DNA from: JBHEPS01 sp046261635
GTDB taxonomy: Bacteria; Acidobacteriota; Thermoanaerobaculia; Gp7-AA8
Length of the DNA: 15,554 bases
Assembly: GCA_046261635.1 (NCBI GenBank)
Contig: JBHEOL010000150.1
Location: 1 to 15,554 of the forward strand
Direction of reading: 5' to 3'
The position numbers and the translations under genes were made by a program. Below, in pieces: positions 6,738-13,914 of this stretch (positions are counted from its first letter, which is position 1; the number at the start of each line of letters is the position of its first letter). The notes under the pieces were generated by a model. It did not search any database, had not been told where the DNA came from, and worked only from the letters and a program-made list of their open reading frames with translations.

Positions 6738-8290
6738 TCCGCCGACGCGCGGAGGTCGTAGATCAGCCACAGCCCGGAAAAGCCTCGGAGAAGACGGAGG
6801 CGAGATCGGTAGAGCCGATGCAGGGTCCTGGAATTGGAGAGCCGGAGCCCGTCCTGCAGGGCGTTCTTGAAACTCTGATCCAGCTCCTTGGCGCGATCGA
6901 GGCTCGCCTTCACGCTGTCGAGCAGGGGACGAGGTGCCTCCGCGGAGCGCGCAATCGACGCGAGCGTCTGCGCCTCGTCATCGATCCTCATCCGGAGAGC
7001 GGCCGCCCGGAGGAGGAGAATCTGGACGTCTTCTTCGTCACGATCGTCCTCGTGGCCCCGCGCAGAGGAGAGGACCTGCTGGAGAGCGCCGAACTCCCAC
7101 GGCTCGAGCCGCAGTTTCGAGAAGCGGGGGTCCTTGGCGATCTGTTCCGGATCCGCCCCCCGATCCGAGGTCTCGAGCGCGGCCACCATTCTCACGAGAA
7201 AAGGATGGAGCATCGGATCGTCACCGAAGATCCGCTGGACGGTGTCGTCGTGCTGGACTTCCATGAGGAAGTCACTCGAGATTGACTCGACCTCGCCGCC
7301 CGTCTCGAGGCCCCGATCGAGCTCGGCCAGAATATTGTTCATGCTCGTCTTCAGCCGCGATATGACCGCGTGCTTGACGTTCTGACGCGCTCTCGAGTCG
7401 TCGAACTCCTGCTTGGCTTCCTTGAAGCGCTGCATCTCCTCGAGCAGGTCAGGGTTCGTTCCACCGAACCCCCGCGCGATCTTGTCCTCGTTCTCGAGCA
7501 AGCGCCGCGCGTCATCGAGGATTCGCACCTCCTCTTCCTGATAGAGCTTGGCGAACTTGTTCTTCGCCGTGATGTTGCATTCGACGATGGCGAGAAGGAC
7601 GTCGGGGTGAAAGTACAGCTCTCCGAGCTCTTCCTTCACCTCGCGCGCCCGGTTCAGCAGATTCGCCTTCGTCAGATCTTCGAACGTCGACACGTGCTGG
7701 ATCTGCTCGCGAACCTGACGGAGGTCCCGGATGAAACGGATGATCTCCTCCTGCGGCCGCGAGGATGGAGGCCGCACCGAGAGAAGACTCTGAAACTGCT
7801 TCCGGAGCTCGAGCGTATCCTTCGGCGAATACTCGCCGCGCTCTTCCACGAAATCCTCTCCCACCCTCGTGAGCAGAAAGTCGAGCTTGTCGCGGTATGT
7901 GCCTTCGATCGCGCCGGCATAGAGGTAGAACTTGATGACGTTGAACAGGATCTTCTCGTCCTGGCGCCGCAGACCCTCGAAGAACCTCCTCAGAACGGAG
8001 GGAGAGACCGTTTCGTCGGCCCGGAGCAGCTCGGCGAGCGCCGCATCGAGACGTGTGTCGCAGCCGTCCATCATCGGCCCCGCACTGGTCGAGGCGGCCG
8101 ACTGGATTACGTCGCTGGCTCGCTTGATGCCATCGTAAATCGACTGAAAGTCGATCTCGTAAGGGAGATCCTTCTTGAGCATGTTCTTGAACGCCCCGGA
8201 GGCGAACTGGTGGTACGTCCAGCCAGCTTTGAACTTGTCTGACAGGCGCACGTAGCGGGAGTGAAGCTGTCCGATCTCTGCGACCGACAT
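6734..8290 (-). CDS. Conserved-looking helical protein of unknown function
   Basis: I do not recognise this 518-aa protein. It has no signal peptide, TM segment or Cys-rich site and reads as almost entirely alpha-helical. Its N-terminal part contains aromatic patches (FKAGWTYHQFASGAF at about 20-34, ILFNVIKFYLYAG at about 113-125). Residues about 150-320 are highly charged and heptad-like, suggesting coiled-coil or helical-repeat structure. A charged hinge (HEDDRDEEDVQ) lies near 410, and the protein ends with the hydrophobic FSGLWLIYDLRA. Natural composition and the ATG with AGGA seven bases upstream (8298-8301) support real coding. The opposite-strand frame at 7370-8242 is Arg/Glu-biased shadow. 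It is divergent from hpt with a 47-base gap, and its stop overlaps the next promoter. No catalytic motif is visible, so a cytoplasmic scaffold or regulatory role is possible but unproven. Confidence 0.85.
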   Translation of the reverse strand: MSVAEIGQLHSRYVRLSDKFKAGWTYHQFASGAFKNMLKKDLPYEIDFQSIYDGIKRASDVIQSAASTSAGPMMDGCDTRLDAALAELLRADETVSPSVLRRFFEGLRRQDEKILFNVIKFYLYAGAIEGTYRDKLDFLLTRVGEDFVEERGEYSPKDTLELRKQFQSLLSVRPPSSRPQEEIIRFIRDLRQVREQIQHVSTFEDLTKANLLNRAREVKEELGELYFHPDVLLAIVECNITAKNKFAKLYQEEEVRILDDARRLLENEDKIARGFGGTNPDLLEEMQRFKEAKQEFDDSRARQNVKHAVISRLKTSMNNILAELDRGLETGGEVESISSDFLMEVQHDDTVQRIFGDDPMLHPFLVRMVAALETSDRGADPEQIAKDPRFSKLRLEPWEFGALQQVLSSARGHEDDRDEEDVQILLLRAAALRMRIDDEAQTLASIARSAEAPRPLLDSVKASLDRAKELDQSFKNALQDGLRLSNSRTLHRLYRSRLRLLRGFSGLWLIYDLRASAD

Positions 8291-8304
8291 TCCGTAGTCC
8301 TGTA

Positions 8305-8327
8305 GCGGGGAGTTTCCCTGCTAGAAT
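8305..8327 (+). promoter_or_regulatory. hpt promoter region in the divergent gap
   Basis: TAGAAT (8322-8327) is a good -10 box placed so that transcription would begin about 8334-8335, three or four bases before the hpt ATG. No clear -35 is present. An imperfect palindrome (GCGGGGA 8305-8311, TCCCTGC 8315-8321) abuts the box and could be an operator. The -10 lies in a near-palindrome (GCTAGAATTCTGGC), but I found no matching start signal for the minus-strand gene. Confidence 0.45.
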
Positions 8328-8337
8328 TCTGGCACAA

Positions 8338-8850
8338 ATGGACCGCCGAACGTTAATCGACCGTGAACGAATCCAGAAGCGGGTTTCCGAGCTTGCCGCG
8401 GAAATCGCCGCCGATTTCGCCTCCTCCGAGCTCGTCGCCCTCGTCGTCCTCAAGGGCTCCATGTTCTTCGCCGCCGACCTGCTCCGGGAAATGCCGATGG
8501 ACATGGAAGTCGACGTCATCCAGGTTTCGAGCTACGGAAAAGAGAAATACAGCTCCGGGGTCGTCACGATCCTCAAGGAGCCCCAGCTCGACATGCACGG
8601 CAAGGGAGTGCTGATCATCGAGGACATCATCGATAGCGGCTTCACCATCCGCGAGGTCCACCGCTACATCGAGGGGCGCGGCGCGAGCCCGGTGAAGGTC
8701 GTCTCGTTCCTCGACAAGCCCGCTTCGAGGAAAGTCCCGTTCGTCCCCGACTACATCGGGTTCTCGATCGAGCCCCACTTCGTCATCGGCTACGGGCTGG
8801 ATTACGCCGAAAAGTACCGGAACGTCCCCGAAATCATGGTTCTGGACTGA
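8338..8850 (+). CDS. hpt: Hypoxanthine phosphoribosyltransferase
   Basis: This 170-aa cytoplasmic purine-salvage enzyme transfers the phosphoribosyl group of PRPP to hypoxanthine or guanine, giving IMP or GMP. Family landmarks occur in order: the PPi loop VVLKGSMFFAADL (36-48), the flexible catalytic loop SSYG (64-67), the PRPP-binding motif VLIIEDIIDSG (91-101), and the purine-side FLDKPASRK and PDYIGFSIEPHFVIGYGLDY blocks near the C-terminus. Length is normal for bacterial HPRT. The ATG at 8338 begins a good family N-terminus. No Shine-Dalgarno precedes it, and a -10 box lies only 10 bases upstream, so the mRNA is probably leaderless. It is transcribed alone, converging on uppP. Confidence 0.96.
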   Translation: MDRRTLIDRERIQKRVSELAAEIAADFASSELVALVVLKGSMFFAADLLREMPMDMEVDVIQVSSYGKEKYSSGVVTILKEPQLDMHGKGVLIIEDIIDSGFTIREVHRYIEGRGASPVKVVSFLDKPASRKVPFVPDYIGFSIEPHFVIGYGLDYAEKYRNVPEIMVLD

Positions 8851-8884
8851 TCCCGCCGCGGCCGTGAGAGACGCCACAAGCCTC

Positions 8885-8974
8885 CGTCATCCTGAGAGGC
8901 TGTGAAAGAAACCTGATGGGCCACCTCGCGGAACCGCGGGCGCGACCGAAGGACCTCAAAATTGCAGGATGACG
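8885..8974. repeat. 90-bp element with 10-bp inverted ends (REP/MITE-like)
   Basis: Perfect inverted ends, CGTCATCCTG (8885-8894) and CAGGATGACG (8965-8974), flank 70 bases. The right half contains GCGACCGAAGGACCTC. From memory, TCATCCTGAG together with GAAGGACCTC-type cores recurs as intergenic repeats in many soil bacterial genomes. It lies between convergent hpt and uppP, the usual home of REP-like elements. No second copy is present in this window, so its repetitive nature is inferred. Confidence 0.6.
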
Positions 8975-9002
8975 ACCGACGCTGATAGCTCCCGACAGTC
9001 CC

Positions 9003-9836
9003 CTAGCCGAAGGGCTGGAGGATGCCGCCGAGAAGCAGGCCGATGATCACGAGCCCGAGAACGATGCGGTAGATGATGAACAGTCTGGTCGTGTGCGTTC
9101 GGAGATAGCGGATCAGAAAGTAGATCGAGAGCCATCCCGATAAGAACGACACGAAGACCGCCACGGCGATCGATAGCCATCCCAGCTCGGCGAGGTGTTC
9201 CCGCTCGAGAAACAGCTCGAACAGCCCGCTCCCGAGAATGGCCGGAACGCTGAGCAGAAACGAGAAGCGGGCGGCGGCTTCATGAGTGAGCCGCTGGAAC
9301 AGCCCGGCCATGATGGTCGTCCCGCTGCGGGAAGCGCCCGGGATGAGCGCCAGACACTGCGCCAGTCCGACCAGGAGCGCATCCTTGAGCGCAATGTCCC
9401 CGATGACCCTCAGCTCGCTCTTCGCCGCGACCCGCTCGGCCAGCCCCAGAAAGAGAGCCAGGACGATCAGCGAACCGGCAATGATCCAGAGGCTTCGCGC
9501 GCCCTCCTCGATGAAATCCTTCATCAGAAGACCGATGATGACGATCGGCACCGAACCGGCGATGATGTACCACCCGAGTCGGGCGTCATGCGTCCCGAAA
9601 GGCTTGCCGCTGAGCAGTGCGGCGAAGAAGGCTTTCGTGATCTTCACGATATCCCGCGCGAAGTAGATCAGCACCGCGAGCAGGGTTCCGAGCTGGATCA
9701 CGGCCGATGCGGCCGCGCCCGGGTCGCCCCACCCGAGAAGGGCCGGGACGATCCGCAGGTGCGCGGTCGAACTGATGGGAATGAACTCCGATAGGCCCTG
9801 GACGAGCCCGAGGACGATCGCCTGAATGAGGGTCAA
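9003..9836 (-). CDS. uppP: Undecaprenyl-diphosphatase
   Basis: This 277-aa polytopic inner-membrane enzyme dephosphorylates undecaprenyl diphosphate, recycling the lipid carrier for peptidoglycan and other envelope polymers. Its loss sensitises cells to bacitracin. The signature QGLSEFIPISSTAHL (13-27) contains the catalytic E17. The second signature PGASRSGTT (166-174) contains the essential Arg, R170. About eight hydrophobic helices follow the family plan and length. The start is TTG at 9836, immediately after the rnj stop (TGATTG). GGGAG six bases upstream lies within the rnj 3' end, so its translation is coupled to rnj. No intrinsic terminator is seen after the stop. The REP-like element follows 28 bases downstream. 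Confidence 0.96.
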   Translation of the reverse strand: MTLIQAIVLGLVQGLSEFIPISSTAHLRIVPALLGWGDPGAAASAVIQLGTLLAVLIYFARDIVKITKAFFAALLSGKPFGTHDARLGWYIIAGSVPIVIIGLLMKDFIEEGARSLWIIAGSLIVLALFLGLAERVAAKSELRVIGDIALKDALLVGLAQCLALIPGASRSGTTIMAGLFQRLTHEAAARFSFLLSVPAILGSGLFELFLEREHLAELGWLSIAVAVFVSFLSGWLSIYFLIRYLRTHTTRLFIIYRIVLGLVIIGLLLGGILQPFG

Positions 9837-11489
9837 TCACATCTCCCAGACGACGGGCAGGATCATGGGCCGCCGCTCGTATCGTTTTCGGAAGTAGCGT
9901 TTGAGCATCGCCCGCATCTTTTCCTGGATGATCTCCCCGTCGCGGACCTCCTCGGGGCTGGCTTCCGTGACGAGGGTGGTTAGCAAATCGCGGACCTCTT
10001 CCAGCATCTCCTGGCTCGTATCGACGTGGACCAGGCCCCGGGTGATGATCTCGGGCTCCCGCGCAAGCCGCCCCGTATGGGCGCTGAGCACTACCACAAC
10101 GATGACGAATCCATCCTCGGCCAGGTGCTTGCGGTCGCGCACGACAGGGGGCGCGATCTCCTCGAACTGATTGTCGATGAAGACTTTCCCCGTCGGGACC
10201 CGCTCCTCCTCCACGACGGCGCCCTCCCCGCTTACCGACAGCACTTCCCCGTTGGTAATGACGAAAATCCTCGAACGCTCGATCCCCACTGATTCGGCGA
10301 TCTCGGCGTGCCGGACCAGATGCCTCAGGCTCCCGTGCATCGGCACGAAGTACCGGGGGCGGGCCAGATTGATCATGATCCGAAGCTCCTCCGCGTACCC
10401 GTGTCCGGAGACGTGGATGTTGGGAACCTCGTCGTAGATCACCTGCGCTCCCCGCCTGTAGAGGTGATCGATCACGTGAGAGACGGCTCTCTCGTTGCCC
10501 GGGATCGTCCGCGCCGAAAGGATGACGGTGTCGCCCGGCTCGAGCGAGACGGTCTTGTGCTCGTCGAGCGCGATCCGGGTGAGCGCCGAGTTCGGTTCTC
10601 CCTGAGTTCCGGCCGTGACGACGACCGAGCCGGCCGGATCGAGGTCCGCCGGGCGGCTCGTCCCCGGACGGACCGACCGCGGAACGCGGAGGTGCCCGAG
10701 TCTTTCCGCCGTCTCGACGTTGCCGATCACCGAGCGCCCAACGAAGAAAATCTTGCGTCGGTAACGCTCCGCGAGGTTGATCACCTGCTGGATGCGATGG
10801 ATGTGGGAGGCGAATGTCGTGAAGACGATCCGTCCCTTCGCACGGGAGAAGACCGAATCGAGCGCCCCGCTGACGGCAGATTCGGAGCCGGAGACGCCCT
10901 CGTGGATTGCGTTCGTGGAGTCGCTCACCAGCAGCAACACGCCCCCGTCGCCGTATCTCGCAATTGCTGCCAAATCCGTCGGTGAGCGGTCGATCGGGCG
11001 CTGGTCGAGCTTGAAGTCGCCCGTGTGGATGACCACGCCGTCGGGGGTGCGGATCGCGAACGCAAAGCAATCGACGATCGAATGCGTCACATGGATGGGC
11101 TCGACCGTGAAATCACCCGCCGTCACGGCCTTCCCCGGCTCCAGCACGCGCAGATCGGCCCCGGCCCGCATGCCGAACTCGCCGAGCTTGTCGCTCACGA
11201 AACCGATCGTCAGGGGAGCTCCGTAGACCGGCGCCGAGACTTTATCGATGAGAAACGGCGTAGCGCCGACGTGATCCTCGTGCCCGTGCGTGAGGAAGAT
11301 CCCGGCGATCTTCTCGGCTCGCTCGAAGACCCAGCTCATGTCCGGGATGATGACGTCCACGCCCAGAATCGAGGCGTCGGGAAACATCATCCCGCAGTCG
11401 ACGACGATGGCCGAATCGTCGGTCTCGTACAGCATCATGTTCATGCCGAACTCGCCGACTCCGCCGAGCGGGATCACACGAAGGGTCAC
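9837..11489 (-). CDS. rnj: Ribonuclease J
   Basis: This 550-aa metallo-beta-lactamase/beta-CASP ribonuclease acts as a 5'-3' exonuclease and endonuclease in mRNA decay and rRNA maturation. The N-terminus LRVIPLGGVGEFGMN is typical. The zinc motif THGHEDH occupies 67-73, followed by HVTHSIVD and HTGDFKLDQ. The beta-CASP part includes HVSGHGYAEELR and PMHGSLRHL. The C-terminal domain (about 460-550) is present, and length is normal. The GTG at 11489 has GAGAGG six bases upstream (11496-11501). The gene follows asnS by 55 bases without a visible terminator and abuts uppP directly, so the three are likely one transcript. RNase J together with no RNase E in view suits a non-gammaproteobacterial lineage. 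Confidence 0.96.
   Translation of the reverse strand: MTLRVIPLGGVGEFGMNMMLYETDDSAIVVDCGMMFPDASILGVDVIIPDMSWVFERAEKIAGIFLTHGHEDHVGATPFLIDKVSAPVYGAPLTIGFVSDKLGEFGMRAGADLRVLEPGKAVTAGDFTVEPIHVTHSIVDCFAFAIRTPDGVVIHTGDFKLDQRPIDRSPTDLAAIARYGDGGVLLLVSDSTNAIHEGVSGSESAVSGALDSVFSRAKGRIVFTTFASHIHRIQQVINLAERYRRKIFFVGRSVIGNVETAERLGHLRVPRSVRPGTSRPADLDPAGSVVVTAGTQGEPNSALTRIALDEHKTVSLEPGDTVILSARTIPGNERAVSHVIDHLYRRGAQVIYDEVPNIHVSGHGYAEELRIMINLARPRYFVPMHGSLRHLVRHAEIAESVGIERSRIFVITNGEVLSVSGEGAVVEEERVPTGKVFIDNQFEEIAPPVVRDRKHLAEDGFVIVVVVLSAHTGRLAREPEIITRGLVHVDTSQEMLEEVRDLLTTLVTEASPEEVRDGEIIQEKMRAMLKRYFRKRYERRPMILPVVWEM
9843..9847 (-). promoter_or_regulatory. Ribosome-binding site for uppP inside rnj
   Basis: GGGAG on the minus strand is six bases before the TTG at 9836-9834. 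It lies in the last codons of rnj, so ribosomes ending on rnj can restart on uppP. Confidence 0.65.
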
Positions 11490-11544
11490 GGTTGGCCTCT
11501 CACGAACGTGTCGGCAGCGAAGGCTCTTCGGCCTGTCGCCGCGC

Positions 11545-12837
11545 CTACGGGTAAATGCGGTTCAGCATCCGGGGATACGGGATGCACTCGCGCAGATGTC
11601 TCACACCCGAGATCCATGCGACGACGCGCTCAATTCCCATTCCGAAGCCGGAGTGGGGGAACGAGCCGTACTTGCGGACGTCGAGGTACCACTGAAAAGC
11701 CTCCACTGGAAGCTCGTGCTGGCGGATCCTCTCGAGCAGCAGATCGTGATCATGAATGCGCTGCGAGCCGCCGATGATTTCTCCGTACCCCTCGGGAGCG
11801 AGCATGTCCATCCCGAGCGCCAGTTCCGGATCGTGCGGATCGGGCTGCATGTAGAAGGCCTTGATCGCAGCCGGGTAGCGCGAGACGATCACCGGTTGCT
11901 CGAAGGCTTCGGCCAGCGCCGTCTCCTCGTCGCCGCCGAGGTCGTCGCCGAACTGGACGCTCATCCCCTTTTTCTGCAGCACCTCGATCGCCTCGCGATA
12001 GGAAACACGCGGGAACGGGCGGACGACCTTCTCCAGCCGCGAAACGTCGCGCTCGAGAACCTTGAGCTCTTCGCGGCAGCGATCCATCGTCCGGCCTACG
12101 ATGTACTCGACGAACTCCTCGGCGAGATCCTGCAGGCCGTCGAACTCCAGAAAGGCCACCTCCGGCTCCACCATCCAGAACTCCATCAGATGGCGCCGCG
12201 TCTTCGATTTTTCCGCGCGGAAGGTCGGACCGAAGCAATAGACCTTTCCGAACGCCGCGGCAGCCGGCTCGAGGTAGAGCTGTCCCGATTGCGAAAGATA
12301 GGCCTTTTCGCCGAAGTAGTCGGTCTCGAACAGCGTGGAGGTCCCCTCGCAGGCCGCGGGCGTCAGAATCGGGGAGTCGATCAGGACGAAGTCGCGCTCG
12401 TAGAAGAAATCACGGCACGACTGTTCGACCTCGTTCCGGACCTTCAACACCGCGTGCTGCTTCGAGGAGCGCAGCCAAAGGTGCCGCAGATCCATCAGGA
12501 AGGCGGTCCCATGCTCCTTCGGCGTGATCGGGTACTCCGCCGCCTTCGAGACGAGCTCGAACGAGCTCAGATGCAGCTCGTGCCCGCCAGGAGCGCGCGG
12601 CTCTTCGCGGACCGTGCCGGCGACCCGCACGGTCGACTCCTGCGAGGCCTCCTCCGCGGCGTTCCATGCAGCCTCGTCCACTTCCTTCTTCGACAGAACG
12701 CCCTGCGTGTAGCCACTTCCGTCGCGGATGATCGGGAACTGGAGCTTGCCGGAGCTTCGCTTGTTGTAGAGCCACCCTTCGATCAGGACAGTCTCGCCGA
12801 CGTGTTTCGATAATTGGTTGATTCGAACTTTTTTCAT
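11545..12837 (-). CDS. asnS: Asparaginyl-tRNA synthetase
   Basis: This 430-aa class IIb synthetase charges tRNA(Asn) with asparagine using ATP. An OB-fold anticodon-binding domain occupies about 1-100 (VLIEGWLYNKRSSGKLQFPIIRDG). The catalytic core follows, with motif 2 FRAEKSKTRRHLMEFWMVEPE (about 206-226) and motif 3 GFGMGIERVVAWISG (about 397-411). The EKSKTRRH form and the C-terminus IPYPRMLNRIYP recall the Bacillus-type rather than the E. coli-type AsnRS. Length is normal for the compact form. The ATG at 12837 lies about 20-25 bases after the predicted transcription start of a TATAAT promoter. The ribosome-binding site is weak. Presence of AsnRS means the cell can make Asn-tRNA directly, not only through the amidotransferase route. 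Confidence 0.96.
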   Translation of the reverse strand: MKKVRINQLSKHVGETVLIEGWLYNKRSSGKLQFPIIRDGSGYTQGVLSKKEVDEAAWNAAEEASQESTVRVAGTVREEPRAPGGHELHLSSFELVSKAAEYPITPKEHGTAFLMDLRHLWLRSSKQHAVLKVRNEVEQSCRDFFYERDFVLIDSPILTPAACEGTSTLFETDYFGEKAYLSQSGQLYLEPAAAAFGKVYCFGPTFRAEKSKTRRHLMEFWMVEPEVAFLEFDGLQDLAEEFVEYIVGRTMDRCREELKVLERDVSRLEKVVRPFPRVSYREAIEVLQKKGMSVQFGDDLGGDEETALAEAFEQPVIVSRYPAAIKAFYMQPDPHDPELALGMDMLAPEGYGEIIGGSQRIHDHDLLLERIRQHELPVEAFQWYLDVRKYGSFPHSGFGMGIERVVAWISGVRHLRECIPYPRMLNRIYP

Positions 12838-12862
12838 GGTATTTCGTTCCGAAAGAGCGGCG

Positions 12863-12868
12863 ATTATA
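12863..12868 (-). promoter_or_regulatory. -10 box upstream of asnS
   Basis: A perfect TATAAT on the minus strand lies in the 45-base gap between the lipid-kinase stop and asnS. No good -35 is seen 16-18 bases upstream. Predicted transcription starts near 12856, giving asnS-rnj-uppP a promoter separate from the kinase. Confidence 0.5.
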
Positions 12869-12882
12869 CGGCCTCCAGCCGA

Positions 12883-13770
12883 TCACTGCTCGCTTCGGGC
12901 CGCTCTCACGTTGATCCCGGCCCGCACGATCGAGATGCTCAACGGAGTTGAAATGTCGCGAAGCTCCCCGTCGATTCCAACCCGGATGTGCGAATGGGAG
13001 CTCTGAACCTTGACCTTCGTCGTCTGGAGAGATCGCATCCCTCCCTCGGCGACCTTCCCGCGGAGGTAGCGCGCGAGAGTCCTGATGAACTGGAGACGGG
13101 GCATGTGGGGCAGCCAGTAGACGCTGAGGAACCCCCCGTCGAGAGTCTTGCGCGGCGCGATCACCCCGGGTTGATCGAGCTGGTAGGGGTTGACCGAGAC
13201 CATGAACACGTGCGTCCGGATCGTCTCGAGCATGTGTTGCGTCTCGATCGAGATTGCCACGTGGGGGTAGTTCTTCACCGCGGCGCGGGTGGCTTTCATG
13301 TACGCGCGCCACTTGCCCAGCTTCCGGAACCGCTCCCGATGGCGAACGATCTCCGGGTAGAGACCGAGCGAGAGATTGTTCATGAAATACCGGTCGTTGA
13401 CGCGACCGACATCCACGGCCCGGATCTCACCCTCGAGCGCGATGTCGAGAGCGGCTTCCCACTCCATCGGTAGGTCGAGATCGCGGGCAAAGTGGTTCCA
13501 CGTCCCCACGGGAAGAATCCCGAGAATGGCCTCGGTTCCGACCACGCTCTGGCTCACTGAATGGATCGTGCCGTCGCCGCCGGCGGCGATGATCGTCCTC
13601 TCCCCTCTCGAGATCCTCGCCCGGATGTCGGCATCGAGATCGAGCTCCGGCGCCAGATCGACGACATCGATCCCCCGTCCGAGGGCAGCCTCGCGGATGC
13701 GACGGGCGCGCTCCGCGTCGGCCGAGCCGGATCCCGGATTCATGTAGAGCGCTCCTCGTCGTTTCGCCAA
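12883..13770 (-). CDS. Diacylglycerol kinase-family lipid kinase (DagK/YegS type)
   Basis: This 295-aa soluble or peripheral-membrane enzyme is predicted to phosphorylate a lipid such as diacylglycerol with ATP. The nucleotide-binding loops are seen as MNPGSG (10-15) and GGDGT (64-68), followed by LPVGTWNHFARDL (86-98). Later family blocks are NNLSLGLYPEIV, SVNPYQL, LDGGFLSVYW and the C-terminal IDGEL. Many relatives carry Leu, Met or Gly where this has Trp in GTWNHF, which is a mild oddity. The TTG at 13770 has AGGAG five bases upstream. The next in-frame ATG (13743) would remove the first beta strand, so TTG is preferred. The exact lipid is not predictable. Candidates include diacylglycerol, phosphatidylglycerol and sphingoid bases. 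Confidence 0.93.
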   Translation of the reverse strand: MAKRRGALYMNPGSGSADAERARRIREAALGRGIDVVDLAPELDLDADIRARISRGERTIIAAGGDGTIHSVSQSVVGTEAILGILPVGTWNHFARDLDLPMEWEAALDIALEGEIRAVDVGRVNDRYFMNNLSLGLYPEIVRHRERFRKLGKWRAYMKATRAAVKNYPHVAISIETQHMLETIRTHVFMVSVNPYQLDQPGVIAPRKTLDGGFLSVYWLPHMPRLQFIRTLARYLRGKVAEGGMRSLQTTKVKVQSSHSHIRVGIDGELRDISTPLSISIVRAGINVRAARSEQ

Positions 13771-13775
13771 TCGAG

Positions 13776-13780
13776 CTCCT
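13776..13780 (-). promoter_or_regulatory. Ribosome-binding site supporting the TTG start of the lipid kinase
   Basis: AGGAG on the minus strand is five bases before the TTG at 13770-13768, the best-placed Shine-Dalgarno in this stretch. It favours TTG over the ATG nine codons downstream. Confidence 0.65.
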
Positions 13781-13859
13781 GACTCTCCAGACCTCTCCCG
13801 CGCGGAAGGGGAAATGTTAACCGACGGGCAGGCCGGCCCCGCCGGGAAAATGCTCAGGC

Positions 13860-13889
13860 AAAAAAAGGACCCGGCTCGACGCCGGGTCC
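13860..13889 (-). terminator. Intrinsic terminator of the Ig-like protein gene
   Basis: A perfect 9-bp stem (GGACCCGGC with GCCGGGTCC) has a 5-base loop and is followed on the minus strand by seven T residues. It starts 25 bases after the stop of the Ig-like gene. This separates that gene from the lipid kinase downstream. Confidence 0.92.
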
Positions 13890-13914
13890 CCGAGGCTGGG
13901 TTTGGAGACTGAGG

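Noticed and set aside
7370..8242. 290-codon plus-strand frame opposite the 518-aa gene
   Set aside because: It is biased to Arg, Glu and Leu and lacks a good ribosome-binding site. The minus-strand frame is longer, has natural composition and an AGGA site.
11290..12813. 507-codon plus-strand frame opposite asnS
   Set aside because: It runs antisense to a clear asparaginyl-tRNA synthetase and has no recognisable domain.
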